The notes: generated by a model from the sequence alone, not told the origin. Positions 15,107-22,531 are shown, numbered from the stretch's first letter. The stretch: 39,846 bases of DNA from JBGQJN01 sp964423175 (GCA_964423175.1 CAYRDM010000001.1:1-39846), one strand, 5' to 3'. Numbers and translations are program-made.

Positions 15107-16185
15107 CTTGCGCCTCCAAAGATTTTAAATCTTTTAAATAGGTTCGCGAATAGGAACCAAAACGAATTGGCTCTCTTAAGGTCTTCGGCCAGTTGCAAAG
15201 AAGAATTTATATCATCGAGTAATATACCGGACTCGGCAGATTCGTATAAGAGCTCCCCCTGACGGTTCAAAGATCTAGCAAGCTCCAAAAGAATACTTCT
15301 TTGATCTTTGTTTATCACCTGAGAAATTTTTAAAATAAGTTCTTCGTGATTTTCTGAACCCAAAACTCCAGGAGTGTAAATAACAATAAACTTAGACAAC
15401 TCATTACAAAGTTTTCTTCTTAAAAGAGAAGTTGTCTCAGACGTTTTTGTTTTGCTTTGCAGGGCCAGTTCTTTAAGCTCATAGATCAAATTATCCAAAG
15501 CCTCGCCAGAAGTCGGCTTCTCTTTTATTTCATCGACAGGAGCCGACAAAACACTAACGGTGCCCAGACTAAATATCTTACTTTGTGCAAAAGAAGATTT
15601 AAATAAAATCAGGATGGCGCTGATAAGCCCCAGTCCAAAAATAGAAAAGGCCAGGACTTCGAAAATAATTTCCCGATTCCTAAAGGAACCGAAATTGATA
15701 TCATCCATTATATCGTTTGCCTCTTTAGTCAGGACACTATCATAACGAAGGCTCACGCCGGGAGAAATAAATTGCATGACTTCTAACTTGTCAGGCGACT
15801 TACCGGCCTCTTTTTTAACGTATTTGAATATCTGCGGAGATATTGCGACTTCGCCTTTCTTAATATCAACAAGCCTCAAATAATAAACCAAATCAAAATA
15901 ATTTTCTTCTTTATATCTGCGCTGATTTATTTTTATAATCTGCCGACCCTTAACCGGGTCCAATTCAAAAGGAGAAAATAACATGTTATCCGGTCTGATC
16001 TCATCAAGAACCAATTCATAACCGTCTAGATATCCGACAGTATAGGTCACTTTGATTTCTTGCCAGTTTGTAAAAACAGTTGAAGAAACAACTGGCCTAA
16101 AAACAATTAGCGGCGACTCTTCTTGGGCCCAGATATTAATGCTAAATAAGAGGAGTATGAAGAATAACAGCAATCTCCTAATCAT
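15103..16185 (-). CDS. Membrane protein with exported beta domain, MxaA/BatD-like
   Basis: A 360-aa protein. The start at MIRRLLLFF was chosen for its GGAG site and because it opens a signal peptide (LLLFFILLLFSINIWAQ). An extracytoplasmic beta-rich domain (about residues 25-150) contains IKVTYTVGYLDGY and is followed by a membrane helix (VLAFSIFGLGLISAILILF, about 200-220) and a cytoplasmic helical region of about 140 residues. Topology and position between DUF58 and VWA genes match MxaA, and the beta-domain-plus-helix plan is also seen in BatD-type proteins. It overlaps the next VWA gene by four bases. Role inferred: envelope-side partner of the MoxR/VWA maturation machinery. Confidence 0.7.
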   Translation of the reverse strand: MIRRLLLFFILLLFSINIWAQEESPLIVFRPVVSSTVFTNWQEIKVTYTVGYLDGYELVLDEIRPDNMLFSPFELDPVKGRQIIKINQRRYKEENYFDLVYYLRLVDIKKGEVAISPQIFKYVKKEAGKSPDKLEVMQFISPGVSLRYDSVLTKEANDIMDDINFGSFRNREIIFEVLAFSIFGLGLISAILILFKSSFAQSKIFSLGTVSVLSAPVDEIKEKPTSGEALDNLIYELKELALQSKTKTSETTSLLRRKLCNELSKFIVIYTPGVLGSENHEELILKISQVINKDQRSILLELARSLNRQGELLYESAESGILLDDINSSLQLAEDLKRANSFWFLFANLFKRFKIFGGAR

Positions 16186-16219
16186 AGTAAACTCCAATTT
16201 GTAAAGGTTCGCTGGGGAA

Positions 16220-16248
16220 AGAATAAAAGAAACTACAAGGCTGGTCAA
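16220..16248 (-). promoter_or_regulatory. Candidate promoter of the MxaA-MxaC-like pair
   Basis: TTGACC-N17-TATTCT on the minus strand, between the terminator of the DUF58 gene and the MxaA-like start. Moderate match. Confidence 0.45.
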
Positions 16249-16278
16249 GGCCGTAAACCCTGCGCCCAGAAAATAAGA

Positions 16279-16306
16279 ATAAAAAAAGTCGGGCCTTAGC
16301 CCGACT
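16279..16306 (-). terminator. Intrinsic terminator after DUF58 gene
   Basis: AGTCGGGC/GCCCGACT eight-pair hairpin followed by TTTTTT on the minus strand. It overlaps the stop codon of the DUF58 gene. Confidence 0.85.
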
Positions 16307-17255
16307 AGACTGATACAGCCTGACGCTCTGATAAAAATTTCGCCAGCTGGTTAAAATGCTCACCATAATTTACAACGACAGAGTCAACTCCAATTTTAGA
16401 AAGTCGCCTACGTAAAGACTCCCGCTTATTCTCAAACTCCTTGCGGACTGAAACTGCAGATTTTGCTTTTATTTCTTGTAAGACACCGGTTTCAGCATCT
16501 TTCACCATAACGACTCCTAGCCTATGCCGCCAGGAAAACTCTCTCGGTTCATCTAAAAAAATCATTACTACATTGAAATTGTTAATCGCTGAGAGATCCC
16601 TAAGGATTTTAAAATTCAATTCGGATTGTCCGCTAATCAAATCTGTAAAATCGGAAAAAATAACAATTGAGCACTGCCTTTTTGAAAACCTACGGATTAA
16701 AAAATCCAAGGCCTTATTTACATCTGATCGACTATCACCAATCTTATTTTCAGCTTCCTTGGCATCAAATGCTTTTGCATGTTTTTGCAAAACACTCGAG
16801 AGATAATACATCCAATTTGAGCCGAGCTTTGGGGGTAAACAAAAATGAATCTTGTCAGAAAAGCATACAACGCCGACTGGATCTCTCAAACGGCTGGCAC
16901 CCAAACCCATTGCACCAATCGACTGAAGCATTGTCTTAATCTTTCCAGATCTTTCGCCTATCTGAACAAAAATTGAGGGAGAAATATCTGCCACAAATAT
17001 AAGAGGCGCCTGCCTCGACTCCAACATTTCAAGAATAAAAACTTCATCGGGCCAAGTAGCCAAACTTGCCTCTAAGTCGATATTTTCCATTGGTTCGCCT
17101 TCTTGCCACTGGCGAATATTATGTATCTCGTAGCCATAGCCGGCTCTCCGACTCTTATTCTCGCCTAAAATAATATTTCTAACCTTACCCCTGTGAATAG
17201 GCTTCGTAATCGCCATCATTTCGGAAAAAAAATCCTTGTTGTCGTCGATTACCAT
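16305..17255 (-). CDS. DUF58 protein, MxaS-like
   Basis: A 316-aa cytoplasmic DUF58 protein, a VWA-like fold that partners MoxR ATPases. Family features are the N-terminal RAGYGYEIHNIRQWQEGEP (the usual G-x-G-x-E/D-F-x-x-x-R-x-Y-x-x-G-D region), IDLEASLATWPDEVFI, a VWA-like first strand FVADISPSI with D-x-S-x-S at about 90-94, and later IFSDFTDL. It overlaps the MoxR gene by seven bases, so the two are translationally coupled. In mxa clusters mxaS follows mxaR in the same manner. There is no membrane segment, consistent with a peripheral role linking the ATPase to the membrane VWA proteins. Confidence 0.88.
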   Translation of the reverse strand: MVIDDNKDFFSEMMAITKPIHRGKVRNIILGENKSRRAGYGYEIHNIRQWQEGEPMENIDLEASLATWPDEVFILEMLESRQAPLIFVADISPSIFVQIGERSGKIKTMLQSIGAMGLGASRLRDPVGVVCFSDKIHFCLPPKLGSNWMYYLSSVLQKHAKAFDAKEAENKIGDSRSDVNKALDFLIRRFSKRQCSIVIFSDFTDLISGQSELNFKILRDLSAINNFNVVMIFLDEPREFSWRHRLGVVMVKDAETGVLQEIKAKSAVSVRKEFENKRESLRRRLSKIGVDSVVVNYGEHFNQLAKFLSERQAVSV

Positions 17256-18448
17256 TCCGGCAACTCCGTAAGGTCTAGGACCTTTTGAAAAATTTCTTCT
17301 TTAGTAGTAGTAAGTTCCAAACCAGGAGCAAGACGTAAGCGGTGCGCGATAACTTCTGGCGCCACGGCTTTTACATGTTCCGGCTTAATAACCATGCTTC
17401 CGGAGAAAAACGCTCTAACTCTGGCAGCGGCCTCCAAATGGAAATTAACTCTAGGACTCGCGCCTATCTGAATATTCTCTCGAACAAACTCCACCAATTC
17501 CGGAGGATCGTTAACACCCTCGTTCTTATCTCGTGAACTCGGCGGATTAGTATTTCTCAAAAGCCTGGTGATGTAATCGTTTGCAGGAGATTTTTCTAGC
17601 AACCGTACATTGTTAAAAATATAATGGGCACAAGCCAACAGCTCCGCCAAATTAGTAACCGGGCTGATTGATTTGCCGACAACGTTCTTTGCTCTTATTT
17701 TTTTCTCGTCGCCGAAATTCGGACGGCCGATGTTAATAGAAAGGGTAATACGATCTAAAAGTGCCTGCGGATTGGGATACGTTCCCTCTTCATCTCCAAA
17801 AGGATTTTCTGTAAGGGCCACTTGGAAAAATCTTGGAGAAGAAAAATCTGTATATACTCCGGTGATCGGAAAAAATGGCAAAGCCTTAACCACCAAATCC
17901 TTCTCATCGACATACTCGTTTCTTGGCGTCAAAGAACGCTCTTCCATAGCCTCCACAGCAGAAGAGAAGGTATTCTGTCTCATACGATTTGCTTCATCTA
18001 CAAGAACCAGGTGAGACAGCAAGGGGCCAGGTTCAAAAACAACCCTACGTTCACCTCTGAGATTTTGGACAAATCTCGAGCCGCCGGTAATGTGCCGCGG
18101 CATCATCTCAGGATCACCCTGAATTCTAGATGCCATGGCATCGATGGACAAAGCTATCGATTGCTCCAAATCGGTTTTACCGATACCAGTCTTACCCCGA
18201 AACATAAGATGTGCTTGCCCCAGTCTTTTTGTACCTTTTTTGGGCTGGCTGGGATCGCTTTGCACTTTGTCGGAATACGGCAAAAGTATAAACAAAGCTT
18301 CCACTCTCTTTCTAATTGCTTCGTCCAATCCATAGAGCCACGTCGAAACTTGCTCATTTATTCTGTTTTTAATCTCCAGGATTCTCTTTTCACTAATTTC
18401 CCTGGACATTCTTTCAATATCGATATCTCCGGGTGCTTGAAAACTCAT
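17249..18448 (-). CDS. moxR: MoxR-family AAA+ ATPase (MxaR-like)
   Basis: A 399-aa MoxR AAA+ ATPase. Walker A is GKTGIGKT (85-92), Walker B LVLVDEANR (147-155), then the family blocks VEAMEERSLT, ALTENPFGDEEG (sensor 1 Asn), ALLDRI and GASPRVNFHLEAAARVRA in the C-terminal helical lid. MoxR proteins act as chaperone-like ATPases for maturation of metal or quinone enzymes or of envelope complexes, with VWA partners. An N-terminal extension of about 40 residues precedes the core. The ATG start has GAGG 11 bases upstream; an upstream in-frame TTG overlaps the promoter and was rejected. It is the first gene of the mxaRSACKL-like series. It is somewhat longer than typical MoxR (about 320-330 aa). 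Confidence 0.92.
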   Translation of the reverse strand: MSFQAPGDIDIERMSREISEKRILEIKNRINEQVSTWLYGLDEAIRKRVEALFILLPYSDKVQSDPSQPKKGTKRLGQAHLMFRGKTGIGKTDLEQSIALSIDAMASRIQGDPEMMPRHITGGSRFVQNLRGERRVVFEPGPLLSHLVLVDEANRMRQNTFSSAVEAMEERSLTPRNEYVDEKDLVVKALPFFPITGVYTDFSSPRFFQVALTENPFGDEEGTYPNPQALLDRITLSINIGRPNFGDEKKIRAKNVVGKSISPVTNLAELLACAHYIFNNVRLLEKSPANDYITRLLRNTNPPSSRDKNEGVNDPPELVEFVRENIQIGASPRVNFHLEAAARVRAFFSGSMVIKPEHVKAVAPEVIAHRLRLAPGLELTTTKEEIFQKVLDLTELPEW

Positions 18449-18488
18449 GTGTAATAATACCTCTTTGTAAAAAAACTCTTTGACCAAA

Positions 18489-18515
18489 ATTATAGAATAA
18501 GAGCATCGCTGTCAA
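18489..18515 (-). promoter_or_regulatory. Promoter of the MoxR-DUF58 pair
   Basis: TTGACA and TATAAT, both perfect, but separated by only 15 bases on the minus strand. The short spacer may weaken it or make it factor-dependent. Confidence 0.6.
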
Positions 18516-18523
18516 CTCAAAAA

Positions 18524-18552
18524 CAAAATAAAAAGCCCTTACCAAAAGGGCT
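18524..18552 (-). terminator. Intrinsic terminator after serine protease gene
   Basis: AGCCCTT/AAGGGCT hairpin followed by TTTTTATTTTG on the minus strand, at the stop codon of the trypsin-like protein. It isolates that gene from the MoxR promoter. Confidence 0.85.
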
Positions 18553-19393
18553 ATTTCACATTAAGCGCCTGCGGCAAAAGCTTTATAAGCTCAGAAATCG
18601 AAACCAAATGAAAAGTAGTCCAGGGATGATATTGGGCTTTGCCGTCTTCTGTTATTTCAAGATAGCCGCCAACCTCTGAAGAATTTATACCCACAACCTC
18701 TTCTCTATCATTCACAGTGGGTCCGCCGCTTAATCCGCCAAAAGAGAAATGATGGTCTTTTTTCATCTTTAATTCTATGTAAGAAGATGTGACATCGGCC
18801 AGCATCTTTGACGAACCGCCTATTTTTTTATTTTCAATTCTTTTATCTAGATCTGAAATTTCTCCTTCCAAATTGTCATAAACGAACTCGCCATCCCTGC
18901 CAAGTATAAAATAATAGCCACGCATCAAGGGCAACAAGCGGCCAGCATCCTGATACTTTTTGGGGTGGGGGTGTATTCCCCTGGTAAAAGTCTTATCGCC
19001 TTTATTTATTTTTGAGGCGAATTTGTAAGGTTCCGGAAAATCAGAAGGATCAAAAGGCCCATCTATCTTTATTATACCGACATCTGTTATGGGCGGCAGC
19101 TTTAGCAAAAAAGCATTGTAGACCCTGCCGTTGAAAAAAATCTTACAAACGTCTCTGGCTTGGATCCCAACATGTTTTGCGGAAGCAAATAACCCACGCT
19201 CCTTATCAATTAGAAACGCTGTGCCCATGGCATACGGCGCGCCGTTTCTTTCTTTGACAAAAAGGGCTTCTTTAATTTTAAAATCCTGCTTATATACATT
19301 CGGCCTCTTTTTATCCTGGCCATTTGCCGAAAACAAAAACTGAGTAAAAACAAGCAAGATCACAAAATATTTTCTTTTAAAAAAACTGTCCAT
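18551..19393 (-). CDS. Secreted trypsin-like serine protease
   Basis: A 280-aa exported protein with a signal peptide (FVILLVFTQFLFSANGQ) and a chymotrypsin-fold catalytic triad: His74 in FASAKHVG (the usual TAAHV context altered), Asp104 in ITDVGIIKI, and Ser222 in GGLSGGPTV. A disordered Lys/Asp/Glu-rich insertion lies at about 175-195. It has no PDZ domain, so it is not a classical DegP. The ATG chosen has GGAGG at five bases; the TTG five codons upstream overlaps that site. It has its own promoter and terminator. It may process or quality-control exported proteins of the neighbouring cluster; that is inference. Confidence 0.82.
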   Translation of the reverse strand: MDSFFKRKYFVILLVFTQFLFSANGQDKKRPNVYKQDFKIKEALFVKERNGAPYAMGTAFLIDKERGLFASAKHVGIQARDVCKIFFNGRVYNAFLLKLPPITDVGIIKIDGPFDPSDFPEPYKFASKINKGDKTFTRGIHPHPKKYQDAGRLLPLMRGYYFILGRDGEFVYDNLEGEISDLDKRIENKKIGGSSKMLADVTSSYIELKMKKDHHFSFGGLSGGPTVNDREEVVGINSSEVGGYLEITEDGKAQYHPWTTFHLVSISELIKLLPQALNVK

Positions 19394-19423
19394 AGAACCT
19401 CCGCTCAAACCGAATCTTACATC

Positions 19424-19452
19424 TTGAAAATTAAGCAGTAAAATTGTATAAT
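19424..19452 (+). promoter_or_regulatory. uvrC promoter (leaderless)
   Basis: TTGAAA-N17-TATAAT on the plus strand. The -10 ends six bases before the uvrC ATG, so the predicted start site is the A of the start codon. Confidence 0.85.
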
Positions 19453-19457
19453 GTCAA
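19429..19457 (-). promoter_or_regulatory. Serine protease promoter, overlapping uvrC promoter
   Basis: TTGACA-N17-TTAATT on the minus strand. It shares almost all its bases with the divergent uvrC promoter. Confidence 0.55.
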
Positions 19458-19458
19458 T

Positions 19459-20742
19459 ATGAATGGGCTCAATCCAAAACAAATCCCGCAGGAAAGCGGG
19501 GTATATTTTTTCAAAGACGACAAAGGCAACATCCTTTATATAGGAAAGGCTTCAAATTTAAGGAATCGTGTTTCCTCCTATTTTAAGGTTAGCCAAACGA
19601 ACAGCAGAATAGTTAAAATGCTCGAAACCTCTACTAACGTTACATGGCAGATAACAGCGTCAGAAATAGAAGCCCTCATCCTGGAATCCCAGTTAATCAA
19701 AAAAAACAAACCCCCTTTCAATGTAATGCTTCGTGATGATAAGCAGTATTTTTATGTCGTATTCACAAACGAAACTTTTCCAAAAATTTTTCTAACCCAC
19801 CAGCCCCAATCTCAAGATTCACTTGGAAAAAATAAAATAGTCGGACCCTTTACCGACGGGCTATCTCTCAAAACCACCTTGCGACTGTTGCGCAAGATTT
19901 TCCCCTATTGTTCCTGCAAACAAAAACATAACAATTTTTGTTTAAATTATCATATTGGCAAATGTCTTGGTTTTTGCTGCCTCAAAAATCCAAAAATAAA
20001 GCAGGGAGAAGTCCAAGAGTATCAAAAGAACATTTTGGCAATTAAAAACTTATTATCGGGTAAAAAGAATTCACTGATAAAGGCATTCGAGAAAAAAATG
20101 AATGAACTCGGAGAATCTGGTGACTTCGAAAAAGCAATTGAATTAAGAGATAAGATTTCAAAACTTAAAAGAATCTTTGAAAACGCTTTGATTTTGAGAA
20201 CGGCCAAAGAAACAAATTTTTATGACACAAACAATCCGACGCTTAAAAAAATAAAAACAATATTAAAACTAGGATCAATCCCCCAAAGAATAGAGGGTTA
20301 TGACATCTCAAACATTCAAGGAAAAATGGCAGTGGGCTCTATGGTCGTCTTTACCAATGGCCAACCAGACAAAAAAAATTACCGCAAGTTTAAAATCAAA
20401 TCGTCCCAAAGCCCAGATGACACCGCCATGCTTAAAGAAGTGTTGGTCAGGAGATTCAAACATCCAGAGTGGGATTTTCCTCATTTGATATTAATAGATG
20501 GCGGCAAAGGCCAACTCAGCGCGGCGGAATCCTGCGTTCCAAAAAACATCTCTATAGTTGCGCTAACAAAAAATGACAAGCACAGAGGCGATCACATTTA
20601 TGCAGCCAAACAAAAAGCGGCTATGCCGCTTGAAAAATTATCATCTGACGTACACAATCTTTTACTCCTTATAGACTCGGAGGCACACAGATTCGCAATT
20701 CGATATTATAGAGAACTCCACCTTAAAAACCAGAAAAGCTAG
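19459..20742 (+). CDS. uvrC: Excinuclease UvrC, short form
   Basis: UvrC makes the two incisions around a lesion in nucleotide excision repair with UvrA and UvrB. The GIY-YIG domain starts with GVYFFKDDKGNILYIGKA, and a Cys cluster (YCSCKQ, FCLNYHIGKCLGFC) fits the reported iron-sulfur site. A UvrB-binding UVR helix pair (MNELGESGDFEKAIELRDKI) and an RNase H-like domain (IEGYDISNIQG, ILIDGGKGQL, DSEAHRFAI) follow. At 427 aa it ends after the nuclease domain and lacks the C-terminal helix-hairpin-helix pair of the usual 600-aa protein. The ATG replaces an upstream TTG that lies inside the -10 box. Its last four bases overlap the convergent secreted-protein gene. Confidence 0.95.
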   Translation: MNGLNPKQIPQESGVYFFKDDKGNILYIGKASNLRNRVSSYFKVSQTNSRIVKMLETSTNVTWQITASEIEALILESQLIKKNKPPFNVMLRDDKQYFYVVFTNETFPKIFLTHQPQSQDSLGKNKIVGPFTDGLSLKTTLRLLRKIFPYCSCKQKHNNFCLNYHIGKCLGFCCLKNPKIKQGEVQEYQKNILAIKNLLSGKKNSLIKAFEKKMNELGESGDFEKAIELRDKISKLKRIFENALILRTAKETNFYDTNNPTLKKIKTILKLGSIPQRIEGYDISNIQGKMAVGSMVVFTNGQPDKKNYRKFKIKSSQSPDDTAMLKEVLVRRFKHPEWDFPHLILIDGGKGQLSAAESCVPKNISIVALTKNDKHRGDHIYAAKQKAAMPLEKLSSDVHNLLLLIDSEAHRFAIRYYRELHLKNQKS

Positions 20743-21266
20743 TTGCAAAAATTCTCTGGCAAATCAAGTTTTTTGAATTTTAGTTTTCTCAACTTAACGG
20801 GCTTGGTCAACGTTTCAACCTCAGCAACCTCAATTTTTTCTAAATATGCTTGAAGTTGTCTGCAAGTACCAAACTCCGCAAACAAACCGATGGGCATCCA
20901 ACACCAACCCTTTAAGTTAGAGGAATTCTTAGAATATATAGAACTCTTATCTCTCGCTAAACAAAAAGATTCATAATGCTGATCGTTTGAAGAAGTGAAA
21001 CTAATCCTTCTTCCAAAAGCACTTCCATTTCTAAATGTTAAGCTTTGGGCCAAATGGAAGCTCTCACGACTACCACCCGGAATAACCATCAGTCTATGGT
21101 GTTTTGGAAGATCTCTTTTTATCAAAAACAGCCCACCGCTATTTGGTACTACCTTTATACTCTGCCCCTCATCTTGAACTGTCTGTGCCACAACTAAGTC
21201 ACTCTCAAAAAAAGGACAAATAAGAATCGCCAAAACGCAAGTAAACCCTGGGATCCAGGATTTCAT
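20739..21266 (-). CDS. Secreted Cys-containing protein, unknown
   Basis: A 175-aa exported protein with a signal peptide (WIPGFTCVLAILICPFF) and a mature domain rich in beta strands and Ser/Arg, including RDLPKHHRLMVIPGG. The mature part has four Cys (ESFCLARD, GWCWMP, GTCRQL and the penultimate residue) likely to form two disulfides. I do not recognise a family. The ATG has GAGGAGG at eight bases; the TTG one codon before it is not needed. A promoter lies just after the terminator of the GC-rich RNA. It shares exported character with several neighbours in the 7-21 kb block. Confidence 0.75.
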   Translation of the reverse strand: MKSWIPGFTCVLAILICPFFESDLVVAQTVQDEGQSIKVVPNSGGLFLIKRDLPKHHRLMVIPGGSRESFHLAQSLTFRNGSAFGRRISFTSSNDQHYESFCLARDKSSIYSKNSSNLKGWCWMPIGLFAEFGTCRQLQAYLEKIEVAEVETLTKPVKLRKLKFKKLDLPENFCN

Positions 21267-21301
21267 CAATTACCTCCTCTTCTAATATAAAAGAACAACT
21301 A

Positions 21302-21330
21302 ATTGTCACATAAATTTATATTTTAGTCAA
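21302..21330 (-). promoter_or_regulatory. Candidate promoter of secreted protein gene
   Basis: TTGACT-N17-GACAAT on the minus strand, about 35 bases upstream of the secreted Cys protein start. Confidence 0.5.
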
Positions 21331-21356
21331 GTCTAAGCACCTGTTTAACGCCCGGA

Positions 21357-21394
21357 AATAAAAAAACCGGGTCCCGTCTCGCGACAGTACCCGG
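21357..21394 (-). terminator. Intrinsic terminator of GC-rich RNA A
   Basis: A CCGGGT...ACCCGG stem with an inner TGTC/GACG-type extension is followed on the minus strand by TTTTTTTATTT. Confidence 0.85.
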
Positions 21395-21810
21395 CGGTTT
21401 GGCTGTTGTGTTCTAAATCAGGATCAGCCCGGTTCTAGCCCATATGGGTATTCCCGATAGCAGGAACCGGAAACGTTGTCCGCTCACGGCGTTAGTCCAC
21501 CGCCTGCGACTATCGTTTCATCCTTGGCTTTGGGGGCTTATATCCCCCGCGGTTGTCCGCCTCCGCAATGGTCATATCAGAACGAACCTCCATCTTTCCC
21601 AGCCCGGCCCGATGAACCTCATCGTCCGGGAAATAACAACCAACGCATGCCGTGTAATTCTAAGCGGCTATTCGAACCGCGTCACGGCACCACAACAAAC
21701 CTATTTACCACCGCTGCGGCCGACCTGCCGAGGAGGAATTCCTTTTCGGGGGTGGCCAAGCGTCTGCATTCGGCTCATCGTACCTCCATAATGCCGGCTT
21801 CCAACCTTAT
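21357..21810 (-). ncRNA. Structured RNA candidate A, about 450 nt
   Basis: This 620-base gap holds no credible protein on either strand but has a perfect promoter at one end and a strong terminator at the other, both minus-strand, and is far more GC-rich than its surroundings. Exact helices are visible: TGCCGTG (21648-21654) with CACGGCA (21683-21689) around GCGG/CCGC; CCGGTTC (21429-21435) with GAACCGG (21464-21470) enclosing CCCATATGGG; CGATGA/TCATCG at 21610-21624; GGGGG/CCCCC near 21533-21549. It lacks recognisable tmRNA, RNase P (no GGAAAGUCCGG), SRP or 5S motifs. A 25-codon ORF with GGAGG lies near its 5' end (21701-21778) and may be incidental. Function unknown. Confidence 0.7.
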
Positions 21811-21816
21811 TTATTA

Positions 21817-21845
21817 ATTATAGCATAATTATGATATTATGTCAA
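21817..21845 (-). promoter_or_regulatory. Consensus promoter of RNA A
   Basis: TTGACA-N17-TATAAT on the minus strand, a perfect consensus match pointing into the GC-rich region. Confidence 0.85.
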
Positions 21846-21889
21846 TATTGGCCGGCCGGTCTCAAAATGGTAGAGTAAACAATAGCTAA

Positions 21890-22225
21890 ATGGGCATTAT
21901 TATAGGCCTTTTTTCTAATATATTGGCTCTATACCTAGCCAACTTATGGGTAAGTGGTTTTGGTGTAGTTAACGGCTGGAAGGGTTACTTAATAGCGGGT
22001 ATAGTCTTGGGAATACTTAATTTTATACTGAGGCCATTGCTTAAAATAATAAGCTTCCCCCTCATAATAGTATCCCTCGGCTTGTTTTTAATAGTTATAA
22101 ATGCAATCATTCTCTGGCTAGCGGCCAGATTTACTGGATATATAATTATTGATAATAATATCGCTCTGCTTGAGGCAACACTTGTAATTGCTGCGGTTAA
22201 TTTTATCGCACACTGGTTTAAATAA
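21890..22225 (+). CDS. YvlD/DUF360-type four-helix membrane protein
   Basis: A 111-aa membrane protein of the YvlD / mycobacterial-type 4TM phage holin superfamily. Its hallmark is LNFILRPLLKIISFPL at about residues 42-57, leading into LGLFLIVINAIILWL; four hydrophobic helices fill the whole length. Homologues often sit in stress-related or envelope operons and their function is not established; holin activity is not implied. The stop codon is directly followed by the secG ATG, so the two genes are co-transcribed. No Shine-Dalgarno is visible upstream. Confidence 0.85.
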   Translation: MGIIIGLFSNILALYLANLWVSGFGVVNGWKGYLIAGIVLGILNFILRPLLKIISFPLIIVSLGLFLIVINAIILWLAARFTGYIIIDNNIALLEATLVIAAVNFIAHWFK

Positions 22226-22435
22226 ATGATTATAAAAATAACACAATTAGTTCTAGCCATACTGCTCATCGTTACAATACTATTGCAACAGCGTGGTACT
22301 GGTCTTTCAGGCGCCTTTGGAGGCGAGGGTAGCGTTTACTCAACAAGACGCGGAATAGAAAAGATACTTTTTGTTTCCACTATCTTCATCGTGGCTTTAT
22401 TCATAGCCGTCTCCGCTCTTAGGATTATTTATTAG
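22226..22435 (+). CDS. secG: Preprotein translocase subunit SecG
   Basis: A 69-aa SecG, the small auxiliary subunit of the SecYEG channel. It has two membrane helices (about 5-20 and 46-66) joined by the conserved loop LLQQRGTGLSGAFGGEG, with a TRRGIEKILF start to the second helix. It supports export of the many signal-peptide proteins seen in this window. It begins immediately at the end of the yvlD-type gene (TAA-ATG), so translation is likely coupled. Confidence 0.93.
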   Translation: MIIKITQLVLAILLIVTILLQQRGTGLSGAFGGEGSVYSTRRGIEKILFVSTIFIVALFIAVSALRIIY

Positions 22436-22531
22436 GTTTAATATTTGAATTCAGTTGTATCTTCTACAACAATTTTAAATATCTAAGCCCACTCCCAAAT
22501 TAACGACTTCAACCAATTAGATAATTTTTTT

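Noticed and set aside
12050..18448. Pure Bat aerotolerance operon
   Set aside because: MoxR, DUF58 and VWA genes are shared with Bat operons, but the small single-TM gene lies between the two VWA genes and a PQQ dehydrogenase is adjacent. The mxa-type reading fits better; Bat remains the main alternative.
18449..18487. Upstream TTG start for MoxR
   Set aside because: It overlaps the predicted transcription start region just after the -10 box; the later ATG has a GAGG site.
21357..21810. tmRNA, RNase P RNA or SRP RNA
   Set aside because: No tRNA-like ends with CCA or tag ORF, no conserved RNase P core sequence, and no SRP GGAAGGAAGCAG-like loop were found. The same holds for the region at 31470-31884.
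21444..21817. Two overlapping plus-strand ORFs of about 114 aa in the GC-rich region
   Set aside because: They run against the promoter and terminator of RNA A, lack ribosome binding sites, and read as unstructured Pro/Arg/Ser text. The GC-rich sequence explains the lack of stops.
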